Source: Chrysopilus asiliformis
Taxonomy: Eukaryota; Arthropoda; Insecta; Diptera; Rhagionidae
NCBI GenBank assembly: GCA_964034945.1
Contig: OZ035960.1
Coordinates: 101,796,733 to 101,860,732, forward strand
DNA length: 64,000 bases
Direction: 5' to 3'
The notes under the pieces: generated by a model
The model's database searches: none
Told to the model about the DNA's origin: nothing
What the model saw: the letters and a program-made list of their open reading frames with translations, nothing else
Translations under genes and position numbers: made by a program
Shown here: piece after piece, positions 34,266 to 43,199 of the stretch
How the letters are laid out: every line of letters begins with the position of its first letter
Position numbering within the stretch: position 1 is the first letter of the stretch

Positions 34266-34649
34266 TGCTACATTTACACGAATGACAAATTTGTCATTTT
34301 TTTCTTGTCATTATGTTAATTCCCGTGTAAATGGCAAAATTTTTGTAATTTTTTCTGTCAGAAAATGTCAATCTCTCATAAAAGAATGAACTTGTCCATT
34401 CTTTTATGCCAGATTGTCATTCGTACAAACGCAATATTAGTTATGACAACTTTAGTATTCAACTTTTGTCATAACTAATATTGCGTTTGCACGAATGACA
34501 ATCTGGCATAAAAGAATGGACAAGTTCATTCTTTTATGAGAGATTGACATTTTCTGACAGAAAAAATTACAAAAATTATGCCATGTACACGGGAATTAAC
34601 ATAATGACAAGAAAAAAATGACAAATTTGTCATTCGTGTAAATGTAGCA
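34266..34649. mobile_element. 384-bp fold-back with TAA duplication
   Basis: Two arms of about 180 bp are near-perfect reverse complements, beginning TGCTACATTTACACGAATGA and meeting around a CATAACTAATATTGCG word. Each end carries a further short palindrome, GACAAATTTGTC. Flanked by TAA at 34263-34265 and 34650-34652, fitting a PIF/Harbinger insertion. Confidence 0.88.
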
Positions 34650-34659
34650 TAATGATAAA

Positions 34660-35700
34660 AAAAATACAAAGAAGAGAAATGGAAAAAATCTTAAAAAAGT
34701 AATAATACAGACTTTTATTCACTGTATATTACTTTGATTCACTGTATATTAGTCTGTTTTGGCTTCACTTTGCTTCACATATGTACATATTAGTCTGTTT
34801 TGGCGAATCTGGTGTTATCGATTCCGAATCTGGCAGTGGTTTAGTTGGGTCAGCTCAAGTTTTTTTGATACCAAGGGTAGCCTATAAACAACCAAAAGTG
34901 TACGAGCGTTTTTTTTTGTCCCCAATTTGGTTAAAATCTAGCTTAGCGAGGGCGCACACGTTTCAACTTTCGGTCATCAGCATGCCGCAACTTCACCAAA
35001 TTGTGGGATAGAAACGAGTGCGGCAAGAGGGGAAAAGTCGCCACTCGAAAAGTGTTCTTCACTTCTTCTTTTACGCACACAAACGAAGTCGCTCGTGTAG
35101 CACGTCAGCATGCATGTGTGCGTAATTTCATTGAGGCAGTCGGTCCTTAGCCACCGACTCGTAAACATATCCCAAATAAACAAAAATTGTATCCAAATAA
35201 TGAAATACCAGTTGCAGGTAGTTTTATTTTTCGGTAGGTGGGAAAGAATAAAAGCCATAACAAATAATCAGTCCTTATTCTTCTATTGTTGGCAGTTTCT
35301 ATTGTGGCAATTGATGTTGCCTCGGTGCTAGCTAGAAACGGAATGAGCTGGAAATACAACACATATATGAGAACCACACACACATGAGCGATCGCTTGTT
35401 GTACACAAGTTTTTCCTACTAAAAAGTGAAGAAGCGTGTAAGTCGGAAAGGCATTTTGAGGACCAAAAGTTGCCGCGACGAGAAGAAGCGTGTGCGTTCG
35501 CACTTAGCGAGGATTGTCATATATATTACGATGAACCGAAATATGGGTCTCCCCTTATCCCCTCCTCTGCTATCTTTCGAGCCACTGATGGAATTTTGAT
35601 CAGGTTTTCATTATTTTGTAAGTAATTCTATAAATAAATTTTTCTTCCACTTAAAGGATTACATCTTGAAATTAAAAAAAATGAACATCTTGTGAACTAC
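34660..35700. other. Non-coding spacer with a probable degenerate MITE
   Basis: Between about 34940 and 35510 the sequence is more GC-rich than its surroundings. The left side (GCGCACACGTTTCAACTTTC) and the right side (CAAAAGTTGCCGCG, AAGCGTGTGCGTTCGC) are imperfect inverted repeats, so an old inverted-repeat element is likely. The rest is AT-rich with no gene recognised. Confidence 0.4.
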
Positions 35701-35752
35701 TTTTTATTGAATTATAACAAAATACAACAAGTACAAAAACTATCACATAGTT

Positions 35753-36604
35753 TTATTGAATACATCCAAGATTCTCAGAAGTTACCGGAATATCCAAAAA
35801 CGTTTTTACTTCAATTGTTCCAGTACTATTGACGTATTTTAAAAATTCCTCAATATAGTGACATGAAAAACGGTTCATTTCCAAATTGATTTCACGGAAA
35901 TTCTCAACATTTTCAAATAATCGGACGTAGTCAAATTCACTGATTACATTGTAACCAATATTGATTGTGTGTAATTTCTTCAATGGCATCAACGGTTCTA
36001 AATCGAAAGTACCTGCAAAAAGATTGCGATCGAGATACAATTCCGAAAGTTTAGTTAAATCATCGAAAATTCCATGTGGTAATGTGTTAAGTTTAGTCAA
36101 TGACAATATCAAATCGGTTAATTCTTTCAAATCACCAAAGGTGTGTTCCTCCAATACTAATTCATTGTGAGCTAAACTCAAATAGGTAAGACTTGATAAT
36201 TTCCTGAACACATAGTTGTCTAATTTCTTAATTTTATTTTTGGCTAGATTGAGATGCATTAAATTGTGTGCGTCGGTAAAATCCGATTCGTGGATATGTT
36301 CTATTTGGCTATTCTGCAAATTTAAAACAGCAAGTTGAGGAAATACAGTGAACACATTTGTTGGAATTCCCGGCAACGTACAGTTGTTGCAGGTAAACGA
36401 TTTCACTGTAGCATTTCCCTCTATATTTGATGAAATTGTAACTTCCGTTGCATCCGGAAAATGTTGATCCGCGCACTTAATTATACCGTAATAAACATAT
36501 CTTGGCCCGGTATAGTCAACAACGCAGTTACTAATATCGAGTACGGATTCTAATTGGCTTGAAAACCCCACCGCGAAAGCGAATAAAAGGAAAACTTTCA
36601 ACAT
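35753..36604 (-). CDS. Secreted leucine-rich-repeat protein
   Basis: Single uninterrupted exon, 283 residues. It begins with a signal peptide (MLKVFLLFAFAVGFSSQ), then a cysteine-containing N-terminal cap (SNCVVDY, IIKCADQHF, FTCNNCTLPG). Six or so LRR units follow from about residue 85 to 240 with the LxxLxLxxNxI pattern (LAVLNLQNSQIEHI, LMHLNLAKNKIKKL, LTYLSLAHNELV, LSELYLDRNLF, LHTINIGYNVISEF), then a short capping region with two cysteines (FSCHYIEEFL, NLGCIQ). There is no membrane segment or anchor, so it is probably secreted to the extracellular space. LRR proteins bind proteins; the partner cannot be told. A good promoter lies just upstream, and AATAAA is at 35703-35708 on this strand. 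No paralogue is present in the window. Confidence 0.85.
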   Translation of the reverse strand: MLKVFLLFAFAVGFSSQLESVLDISNCVVDYTGPRYVYYGIIKCADQHFPDATEVTISSNIEGNATVKSFTCNNCTLPGIPTNVFTVFPQLAVLNLQNSQIEHIHESDFTDAHNLMHLNLAKNKIKKLDNYVFRKLSSLTYLSLAHNELVLEEHTFGDLKELTDLILSLTKLNTLPHGIFDDLTKLSELYLDRNLFAGTFDLEPLMPLKKLHTINIGYNVISEFDYVRLFENVENFREINLEMNRFSCHYIEEFLKYVNSTGTIEVKTFLDIPVTSENLGCIQ

Positions 36605-36668
36605 TTCGAAGGAAACTTTTTACCAACCGATCAAACGTTCACAGCTAATAGTAATAAAATTCAACAAC

Positions 36669-36701
36669 TGAAATTTATGCCTCAGAGTACCAATATTTAT
36701 A
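36669..36701 (-). promoter_or_regulatory. TATA box and initiator of the LRR gene
   Basis: On the minus strand TATAAATA (36701-36694) is followed at the canonical distance by an arthropod initiator, TTTCAGTTG, with the start A at about 36669 (TATA 32 bp upstream). This predicts a 65-base 5' leader. Confidence 0.75.
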
Positions 36702-37115
36702 CCCAAAAATCCATAAATTTTTCGTGATTTTTTTCTAAATAAGGTCAAGTTTAAAATGTTGATTGCAGCCGTGTCAAGAGTTATCGTCAAATGACCGTTT
36801 ATTGCATGTTGATATAAATTATTTAAAATTCTATGATAGAAGTGGTGTCTAAAAATATTTCTAACAGATAAGTAAATGTTACATCACTCAAGAAATTGAT
36901 ATGAAAATAACTTCAGCACGAAATTCTGGAATATTATTTTTGGAAATGAGTAGCAAATTGCTGTTTGATACTGTATTTGGGCGTTTTAAACAATTAACTG
37001 AGAGTGTCAAATATGACAATTAAAAATTTGTGGTAAAGTTGTAAAAAAAACAAATCGTAAACAATTAGCACTATTTTTAGAACGATAACACATAATTGAA
37101 GACCTTTTGTGAATA

Positions 37116-38143
37116 GGGGAGACCGGGTATGGTTGTCACACGGGTTGGTTGTCACAGCGGCCATAACAGAAAACTGAACGAACGAATGAGTTTATTAATC
37201 GACGTCGAATGAGTGCTATAGCAACACTTTTCTACCTACTTCACTTCAGCCTGCTCTAAAATGCAGTGACGTAGATATATGCAATTGTTTTTTTTTGGAC
37301 AGCGAAAGTAATTTTTTGTGCATCTGTGTCGAGTCTCGTAAGCACAATTAAATAATACATAGTAATAAACCTTTTCGTGTATTTATGATGTTAAATATGT
37401 GTTTCATGATATTGTTATATGATTTTTCAAATAAACATTGATTGAACTTTATTTTGGGAGGTTATGTACAAAAATGTGTTTTGGGGCAGGTTGTCTCAGG
37501 TTGACTGGGGTTGGTAGTCTCATATAATTCCATTAACGGCCAATTTATTCACTAGGAGTTAAATCGCCTTAACTCCCTTAACTCACCTTTAACATGGAAA
37601 ATAAGGTTAGCTAACTCCCTTAACTCACTAACTCGGCTTAACTCCTAGTGAATAAATTAGGGGTTAGTTAGGTATTTTGAATTAAAAAATATTACGTCCA
37701 AAGAAATTATAGACTTACTATGATTATATTTTTGTTATTTTCGTTACCAGAATTTTGGTTATTGTTTTTTATTAAGAATAAGACCTTTTTCGTTCTTTTC
37801 TTGGGTAAAATTAATTACATTACAACATTTTACCTTTAATAAAGATGCTCATTTGATTTAAATAAGTATTTATTTTTATATTCCCCCTTTAATTTGCTAT
37901 GTGACTACCTACCCCAGACACTGTGACAACCATCCCTGACACGGGGTTAAAAGTCACACTTTTATTTTTTCAAAAAAATTATAATTGTTCCTCAATAGAT
38001 AATGCTAGAGAAAAAGTCTTTATTTATTTTTAAACTAGAATAAGTATATTATCTACTGATATATAAAAATCCTGCTAAACTAAGAACATGGCCACTAAAA
38101 ATACAAAAGAACAAAAAATGTGACAACCATACCCGGTCTCCCC
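37116..38143. mobile_element. 1028-bp element with GGGGAGACCGGGTATGG ends
   Basis: Perfect inverted ends (GGGGAGACCGGGTATGGTTG, about 25 bp) flanked by TA. Inside, near both ends, are further TTGTCACA/TGTGACAA and CCCCAG/TGGGG words. No transposase open frame. It contains Harbinger-type MITE copy 3. TA targeting suggests Tc1/mariner, but the class is inferred. Confidence 0.87.
37537..37663 (+). mobile_element. 127-bp Harbinger-type MITE, copy 3
   Basis: Same length and orientation as copy 1 with a few substitutions. Flanked by TAA on the left and TTA on the right, so the duplication has one mismatch. Confidence 0.88.
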
Positions 38144-38286
38144 TACCCCTATCGTATTTTGCAAAATATCACTCGAAGAAGTAAAAAACTATTATTATTA
38201 TGGCAATTGTTGCAAAATTTATTTTAGTGTGTCGTTTTACAAAAAATTCATTTTACATGTGATGAATATCGAAAACGTCTCCGCAA

Positions 38287-40147
38287 TCATTGAGTGCAGT
38301 CTGCCATGGATACCTTTTGCCAATCTATGTTAAAAAAAAGGTAAAATATTAATTGTCAATCTTTTATAGTGATTGCTAAAATAATTTACGATTACGGCGG
38401 CAGCCACCTCCGATCATGTCGCATTCGTTGCTAAAAACACGGTGCTCAAGACCATCAAATCCGCAAACGGGCAAATAGTCGAAAGTACAAGCGTAGACGC
38501 AGTTGGGTTTAATATCATCAGATTCAGCGGCAACTACTGTGTTAAGTTGTTCAGTGGAAGAGGCGTCACAGAAACTCATGGCTACCTTTTGGAATTCTAG
38601 GACGCAATACGGATTTGAGTTACCAAAATTAGATTAGGTTGAGGCTAAAATTCTTACGGTTTTGACGGTGACAATTGCTTCCGTTCATCATGCAATCGTT
38701 GGAGAATTGTTTGTATTCTTTACCATCGAAACCGCAAACTGGGAGATAAATTGCCGGACAAGCGAAAACACAATCCGCGGCAAGGACCTCTTGATTTTGT
38801 TGTTGGCTCAATTGATCACACAAGTTCATGGCTACCTTCTGGAATTCTGAGAAATAAAGAGCGTTAGTTACGGAACACCGATTAGAACCAACCGCAAGTT
38901 CTTACTGTTTTGACGGTGACAATCGCTTCCTCGCATCATGCATTCGTTGGAGAACTCTTTGTATTCCTTTCCATCGAAGCCACAGACTGGCATGTAAATG
39001 TCTGGGCAGGCAATGGGGCAGTCTGTATTATCGGCAACGGCAAGGACTTCTTGTTGTTGGTTCGATTGGTCACAGAAGTTCATGGCTACCTTGTGGAATT
39101 CTAGGACGGAATACGGATTTGAGTTACCAAAATTAGATTAGGTTGAGGCAAAAATTCTTACGGTTTTGACGGTGACAATTGCTTCCCTTCATCATGCAAT
39201 CGTTGGAGAATTGTTTGTATTCTTTACCATCGAATCCGCAAACTGGGAGGTAAATTTCTGGACAAGCGAAAACACAGTCTGAGTCAACGGCAAGGACTTC
39301 TTGTTGTTTGTTCGATTGGTCACAGAAGCTCATGGCTACCTTGTGGAATTCTAGAAAGAAATAAAGACACTTAGTTCTTGAACACTGATCAGAGTCGATC
39401 CGAAGTTCTTACTGTTTTGACGGTGACAATCGCTTCCTCGCATCATGCATTCGTTGGAGAACTCTTTGTATTCCTTTCCATCGAAGCCACAGACTGGCAA
39501 GTAAATCTCTGGGCAGATAACGGGACAATCGATGTCTGTTTGGATCAGAGTTTCTGTTGGCTGTTGGCAATTGTCCATCTTGGATTCAATCCATTCTGCA
39601 AGTTTAGAACAAAAATTGTTGATTATTCTAGATGAGGGACAATTAATTTATTTCTTACTGTGGCCATCCTCGCAATGTTGGTTCAACATCATACAGTGAT
39701 TATCAAAGAATTTGTAAGATCTTCCATCGAATCCGCAAACGGGCATGTATTCGCGTGTGCACGGCTTGAAGCAATTTGTCGCATCAGCGTTGATTGGCAC
39801 CAAGCACTCTGACATCGTTGAGCGAGTCCATTCTAAGAATATTTAAAAGTCAGTTTTCTGATCCTTGAATCCTTTTTTTTTTAAATCTACTCACTGTGTC
39901 CATCTGCGCAATGTTCGTTTTTCATCATGCACTCATTGTTGAAAACCCGGTGATGTTCACCATCGAATCCACAAACCGGTCTCAAATCTCGGGTACAAGG
40001 AGTTTCACAACCGCTCTGTGCCAAAGATGTGGCAACAAATCCTGATGGCGAAAAGCAATTAGTATTTTTTTATTAACACCTGAATTAAATTAAAATCTTG
40101 AGGTAAATTAATTTACCCAACAAAACGATTGCTGATGAATACTTCAT
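38287..40147 (-). CDS. Kazal-type protease inhibitor, 7 domains
   Basis: Nine exons: 40117-40147, 39895-40041, 39659-39832, 39413-39595, 39162-39350, 38906-39100, 38658-38846, 38390-38596 and 38287-38324 (TGA), all phase 1, giving 450 residues. MKYSSAIVLLGFVATSLA is the signal peptide. Exons 2-8 each encode C-x3-C-x7-C-G-F-D-G...C-x6-C; the sixth Kazal cysteine comes from the next exon (for example KVAMSFC), so each domain is split by an intron between Cys5 and Cys6. By Kazal numbering the P1 residues (second after Cys2) are R, R, E, E, D, A, F. Kazal proteins inhibit serine proteases extracellularly; only the R sites look trypsin-directed. Exon 2 and exon 9 look like fusions when compared with the paralogue at 43200. 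AATAAA at 38218-38223 on this strand. The last exon depends on a 65-bp intron; without it the protein would end RNRKLF. Confidence 0.85.
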
Positions 40148-40182
40148 ATCGGCTGATGAGTTTTTAACTTCGAATGTGCGAC

Positions 40183-40216
40183 TGATGCCTGTGCATTGCG
40201 GATTCTGGTTTTTATA
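40183..40216 (-). promoter_or_regulatory. TATA box and initiator of the 7-domain Kazal gene
   Basis: TATAAAA on the minus strand (from 40216) and the initiator ATCAGTCG with its A at 40183 are 33 bp apart, the same spacing as in the paralogue. Confidence 0.75.
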
Positions 40217-40323
40217 TATTAAACGATCCAGATTTTATCTAATCGGTGTGAAAACTTAAGGAGTTTCTCGCTAAATTTGACTTTTTAATCAAAGTAATCA
40301 TTCTGGACTGCCTGTTAACTGAA

Positions 40324-40347
40324 CTGGATTGCTTGTCATTATTGACG
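40324..40347 (-). promoter_or_regulatory. 24-bp upstream block shared by both Kazal genes
   Basis: The minus strand starts CGTCAATAATGACAAGCAAT. It is identical to 43006-43029 upstream of the divergent paralogue and lies about 140 bp before the predicted start. The surrounding DNA (to about 40520) is similar but diverged. It could be a control element or just a less diverged part of the duplicated flank. Confidence 0.55.
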
Positions 40348-40829
40348 TTAAATGATGATTCTTGCTTGCAGAGTAGATAGATGAATATTCGATAAGATTA
40401 ATTTTAAAATGTTTGTAAATATTATTAACGTGCTTCAGAAGCATTTCAATAATTTCAAAACGCTCAGTTGCCGACCAGTTTGATCGAACTTTGATTTTTA
40501 ATTTGTGATTCAATATAAAATCCAGGACAATAAACTTTAGATGTCACACGTGATAATGCTTAAGTCGGAGATTTGAAATGATATGATATTATATTTTAGG
40601 GTAAAATTATCCCTTGTCGACATTGGCGCGCGCAGGAATTTTTTCAGGGGGGAGGGTATAAGTTCTTTTATGGGACAAGATATCATGCAATGGACTGTTT
40701 TTATTTAAATGTTATGTTTTTATTAAAAAAAAAGAGTTGTTTAAACATCTTTATTTAAAAATAGTAACAATTCAATTTAAAACAAAACAAAAAAATATCA
40801 GTTGTGATCACACAAAACTTTCTTCTGCA

Positions 40830-41690
40830 ATATTTAGTTTCGGAAAAATATGTAAAAAATTTTATTTTTTTCAAATATCTCGAAAACTGTTAAAGATACG
40901 TAAAAATCGTTAAAGGAAAAAAGGTGGAAAATTTTATTTCCTTTGAATTTGGTTATAAGCATTTTTTCATAATAGCGCATAGTTTCAGAGATATTTACAA
41001 AAAACTTAATTTTTTAAAACGTGTAGAGAACCGTTAGACACAAAAAAACCGTTAAAGCAAAAAATGTAGAAAATTTCATGTTTTAAGTTTTGTTATATTC
41101 ATTTTTTCCCAAAAGGGCATAGATTTTGAGAAATTTTCAAAAAACTGTATTTAAAAAAATGTGAATAGCTTTTACAAAAATCATAGTTTTCTATTAACCC
41201 TCTAGTAGGCAAGTGTATCTACAAATACAGCTTTACTTTTTGTAATTAACAACCCCCTGCCGCGACAAGTGTATCTCTAGATACACTCCCTTTTTCCACC
41301 CACTGGAAACTCAAACAACTACCTAGGGACAAAAGGGTTTCCGTTCTGGGTTTCCTGAAGCACAATTAACCTGCTCTAATTTTTTCTCTTTAAATAAAAA
41401 TTGGCCTACTAGAAGATTAACCTTTGGAAAAGTAACGGTAGCCATACTTTTCCAAAAGTTGACAGAAAACTATGATTTTTGTAAAACTTATTCACAAAAA
41501 ATTTCAAGTCGATAGGTCAACGCGTTCTCAAGTTATTTAAAATACGTTCAACGGACAGACCGACAGATGCACGGACATCCTCATAATTTTGCTTAAACGG
41601 ATTTCGTACTGATCAGAAATTTTCTTTCCTGCCCCGTTCTTGAGTCGGTTTTCGTCATCAATACAATACTTTCCTTCTATAGAAGAGGAA
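40830..41690 (+). repeat. Dispersed repeat family D, copy 1
   Basis: 'tttcaaatatctcgaaaact', repeated 'accgttaaagcaaaaaatgt' segments, 'aatttcaagtcgataggtca', a short GACAGACCGACAG core, 'cctcataattttgcttaaac' and 'gttcttgagtcggttttcgt'. The second copy is at 46600-47125. Interrupted at 41198-41416. Confidence 0.7.
41198..41416. mobile_element. 219-bp piggyBac-like MITE (TTAA)
   Basis: Flanked by TTAA at 41194-41197 and 41417-41420. Ends CCCTCTAGTAGGC and the complement of TCTTCTAGTAGGC. Inside are two related words, AAGTGTATCTACAAATACA and AAGTGTATCTCTAGATACAC. No coding capacity. It sits in a family D repeat. Confidence 0.8.
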
Positions 41691-43005
41691 AGTAATTAAC
41701 AGGTAACAAACAATTCATTTGGCTTAGAAAATTTTCTAATTTTCGCTCCTAAAGGACCACTGAAACACAACTGACGCCACCAAAAGTAGAACGTTGGTCT
41801 ACTCTCGCGTCGCTTTAGCGCGCCCTGATTAGCGCAGCATTGTGAGTGGCTCCACAAGAAAGTACTATGTTCAACTGGATACGTGACGCGTCGCAACGCA
41901 AGACGTTTTCTCTGTAATTTCACCTTAATTCAATAAGGAATATAAAAAACCATTATTTTTTTTTAATCCAGGGGAGATGATACGGGGGAGGGGGGGGGGC
42001 AAGTGCATAGTTGAATAGAAGGGAACCAATAGACTTTTACAGGCCAACAGTTGGAAGTCGATTGGTTTTCAAAATTCTGGCATAACATTTTCAAAATTTT
42101 CGCATAAAAATGTTGGAACGTAGGACACTTCCTTCTTGCTTGCTGGTGATCGAAATTTCCACTCCCACAAATTAACTGCACATTTGCTGCAGGTATAAAG
42201 TAAACATTTGATATTACTCCTTATATTTCAAGTTTAACTGACAATACTTAACATGTACTTGTGCTACAAGTAAACATATTTTTTGTTTACCTGTGGTAGG
42301 TGGTTTTTTCGTCAATTTTTTTAATTTGCCTTGTGAAATTGTATTGTTTACCTATGTTGAGAAAATTGTACACCTCTTATAGGCATGCTAAAATCTACAA
42401 TCTCTTACATCGTCGCAATCCCTGCCACAGGCAAACGTGTTCTAATATTGGAGACTAACTTCACCTGTTCCAAATAATTTTTTGCCCTTAACCTATAGCC
42501 AGATGCCATCTGGAAGTAAACATACATCTAATGTAAGCAAACTTAGCCGGTACTGGCTGAAAAAGCCCTGGAGCAGGCATAAAACCGCTACTCCATTTCT
42601 CTCAGTGTACCTTTAAAAAAAATATGTATATAGTTTTGAAAGAAATATGTTGCCAATTCATTTGGCAATTTGTTGTGACAGTCATGCCTTTAATAAAGAT
42701 AAAAAAAATTTACGAAGAATGAAAACAAATGAGTAAACCTTTTGGTATAAACACTTCTGTAGAGTACTTTATTATTGAAAATAAAAATCCTTAGAAATTT
42801 CATGAAAATAGACAAAAAAAATTGTTGTTCTTAGTAAAGGATTATTCTAAAAAAAGTTTAGTTCAAAGTTCGTTGAAACTAGCCGGCAACTGCGCGGTTT
42901 TTGATGCCAATATGCTACATCACGTCAAAATTATTTACAAACATTTGAAATCAATCTTATCAAGATACAACCATCCACTTTACCCAAGAAGAACCGTATT
43001 TTAGC

Positions 43006-43029
43006 GTCAATAATGACAAGCAATCCAGC
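43006..43029 (+). promoter_or_regulatory. 24-bp upstream block shared by both Kazal genes
   Basis: Identical to the complement of 40324-40347 and about 130 bp before the predicted start of the 10-domain gene. The flank from about 42845 on is recognisably homologous to the other gene's flank. Confidence 0.55.
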
Positions 43030-43124
43030 CCACATGATTATTTTTATCAAAATTTTGAGGTAAAACACTTGAAATGAAAAGTACTTAAGTTTAATGCCAA
43101 ATAGACAGAGAACAATTTTTAAGA

Positions 43125-43158
43125 TATAAAAACTGAGGTGCCCAAATTGCTGGCATCA
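43125..43158 (+). promoter_or_regulatory. TATA box and initiator of the 10-domain Kazal gene
   Basis: TATAAAAA from 43125 and the initiator CATCAGTTG with its A at 43158, 33 bp apart. Predicts a 42-base leader before the ATG at 43200. Confidence 0.78.
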
Positions 43159-43199
43159 GTTGCGAATTTAACGTTAAAGTTAACGAAACATCAACCGAT

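Larger units (their letters stand above)
40560..42820. other. Spacer between the divergent Kazal genes
   Basis: Holds the family D repeat (40830-41690) with its nested MITE. 41700-42820 is unassigned sequence with a G-run near 41985. Near 42590-42606 the words 'ccatttctctcagtgta' resemble the end of the CACTCAG MITE. No gene recognised. Confidence 0.4.

Noticed and set aside
34940..35510. A gene in the GC-richer patch with open frames of 73-118 residues on both strands
   Set aside because: Imperfect inverted repeats at both sides and overlapping frames without homology point to an old MITE.
38660..39635. Open frames on the opposite strand of both Kazal genes (for example 38662-39104 and 45001-45614)
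   Set aside because: Antisense shadows of the repeated Kazal exons; they contain none of their own splice or start logic.
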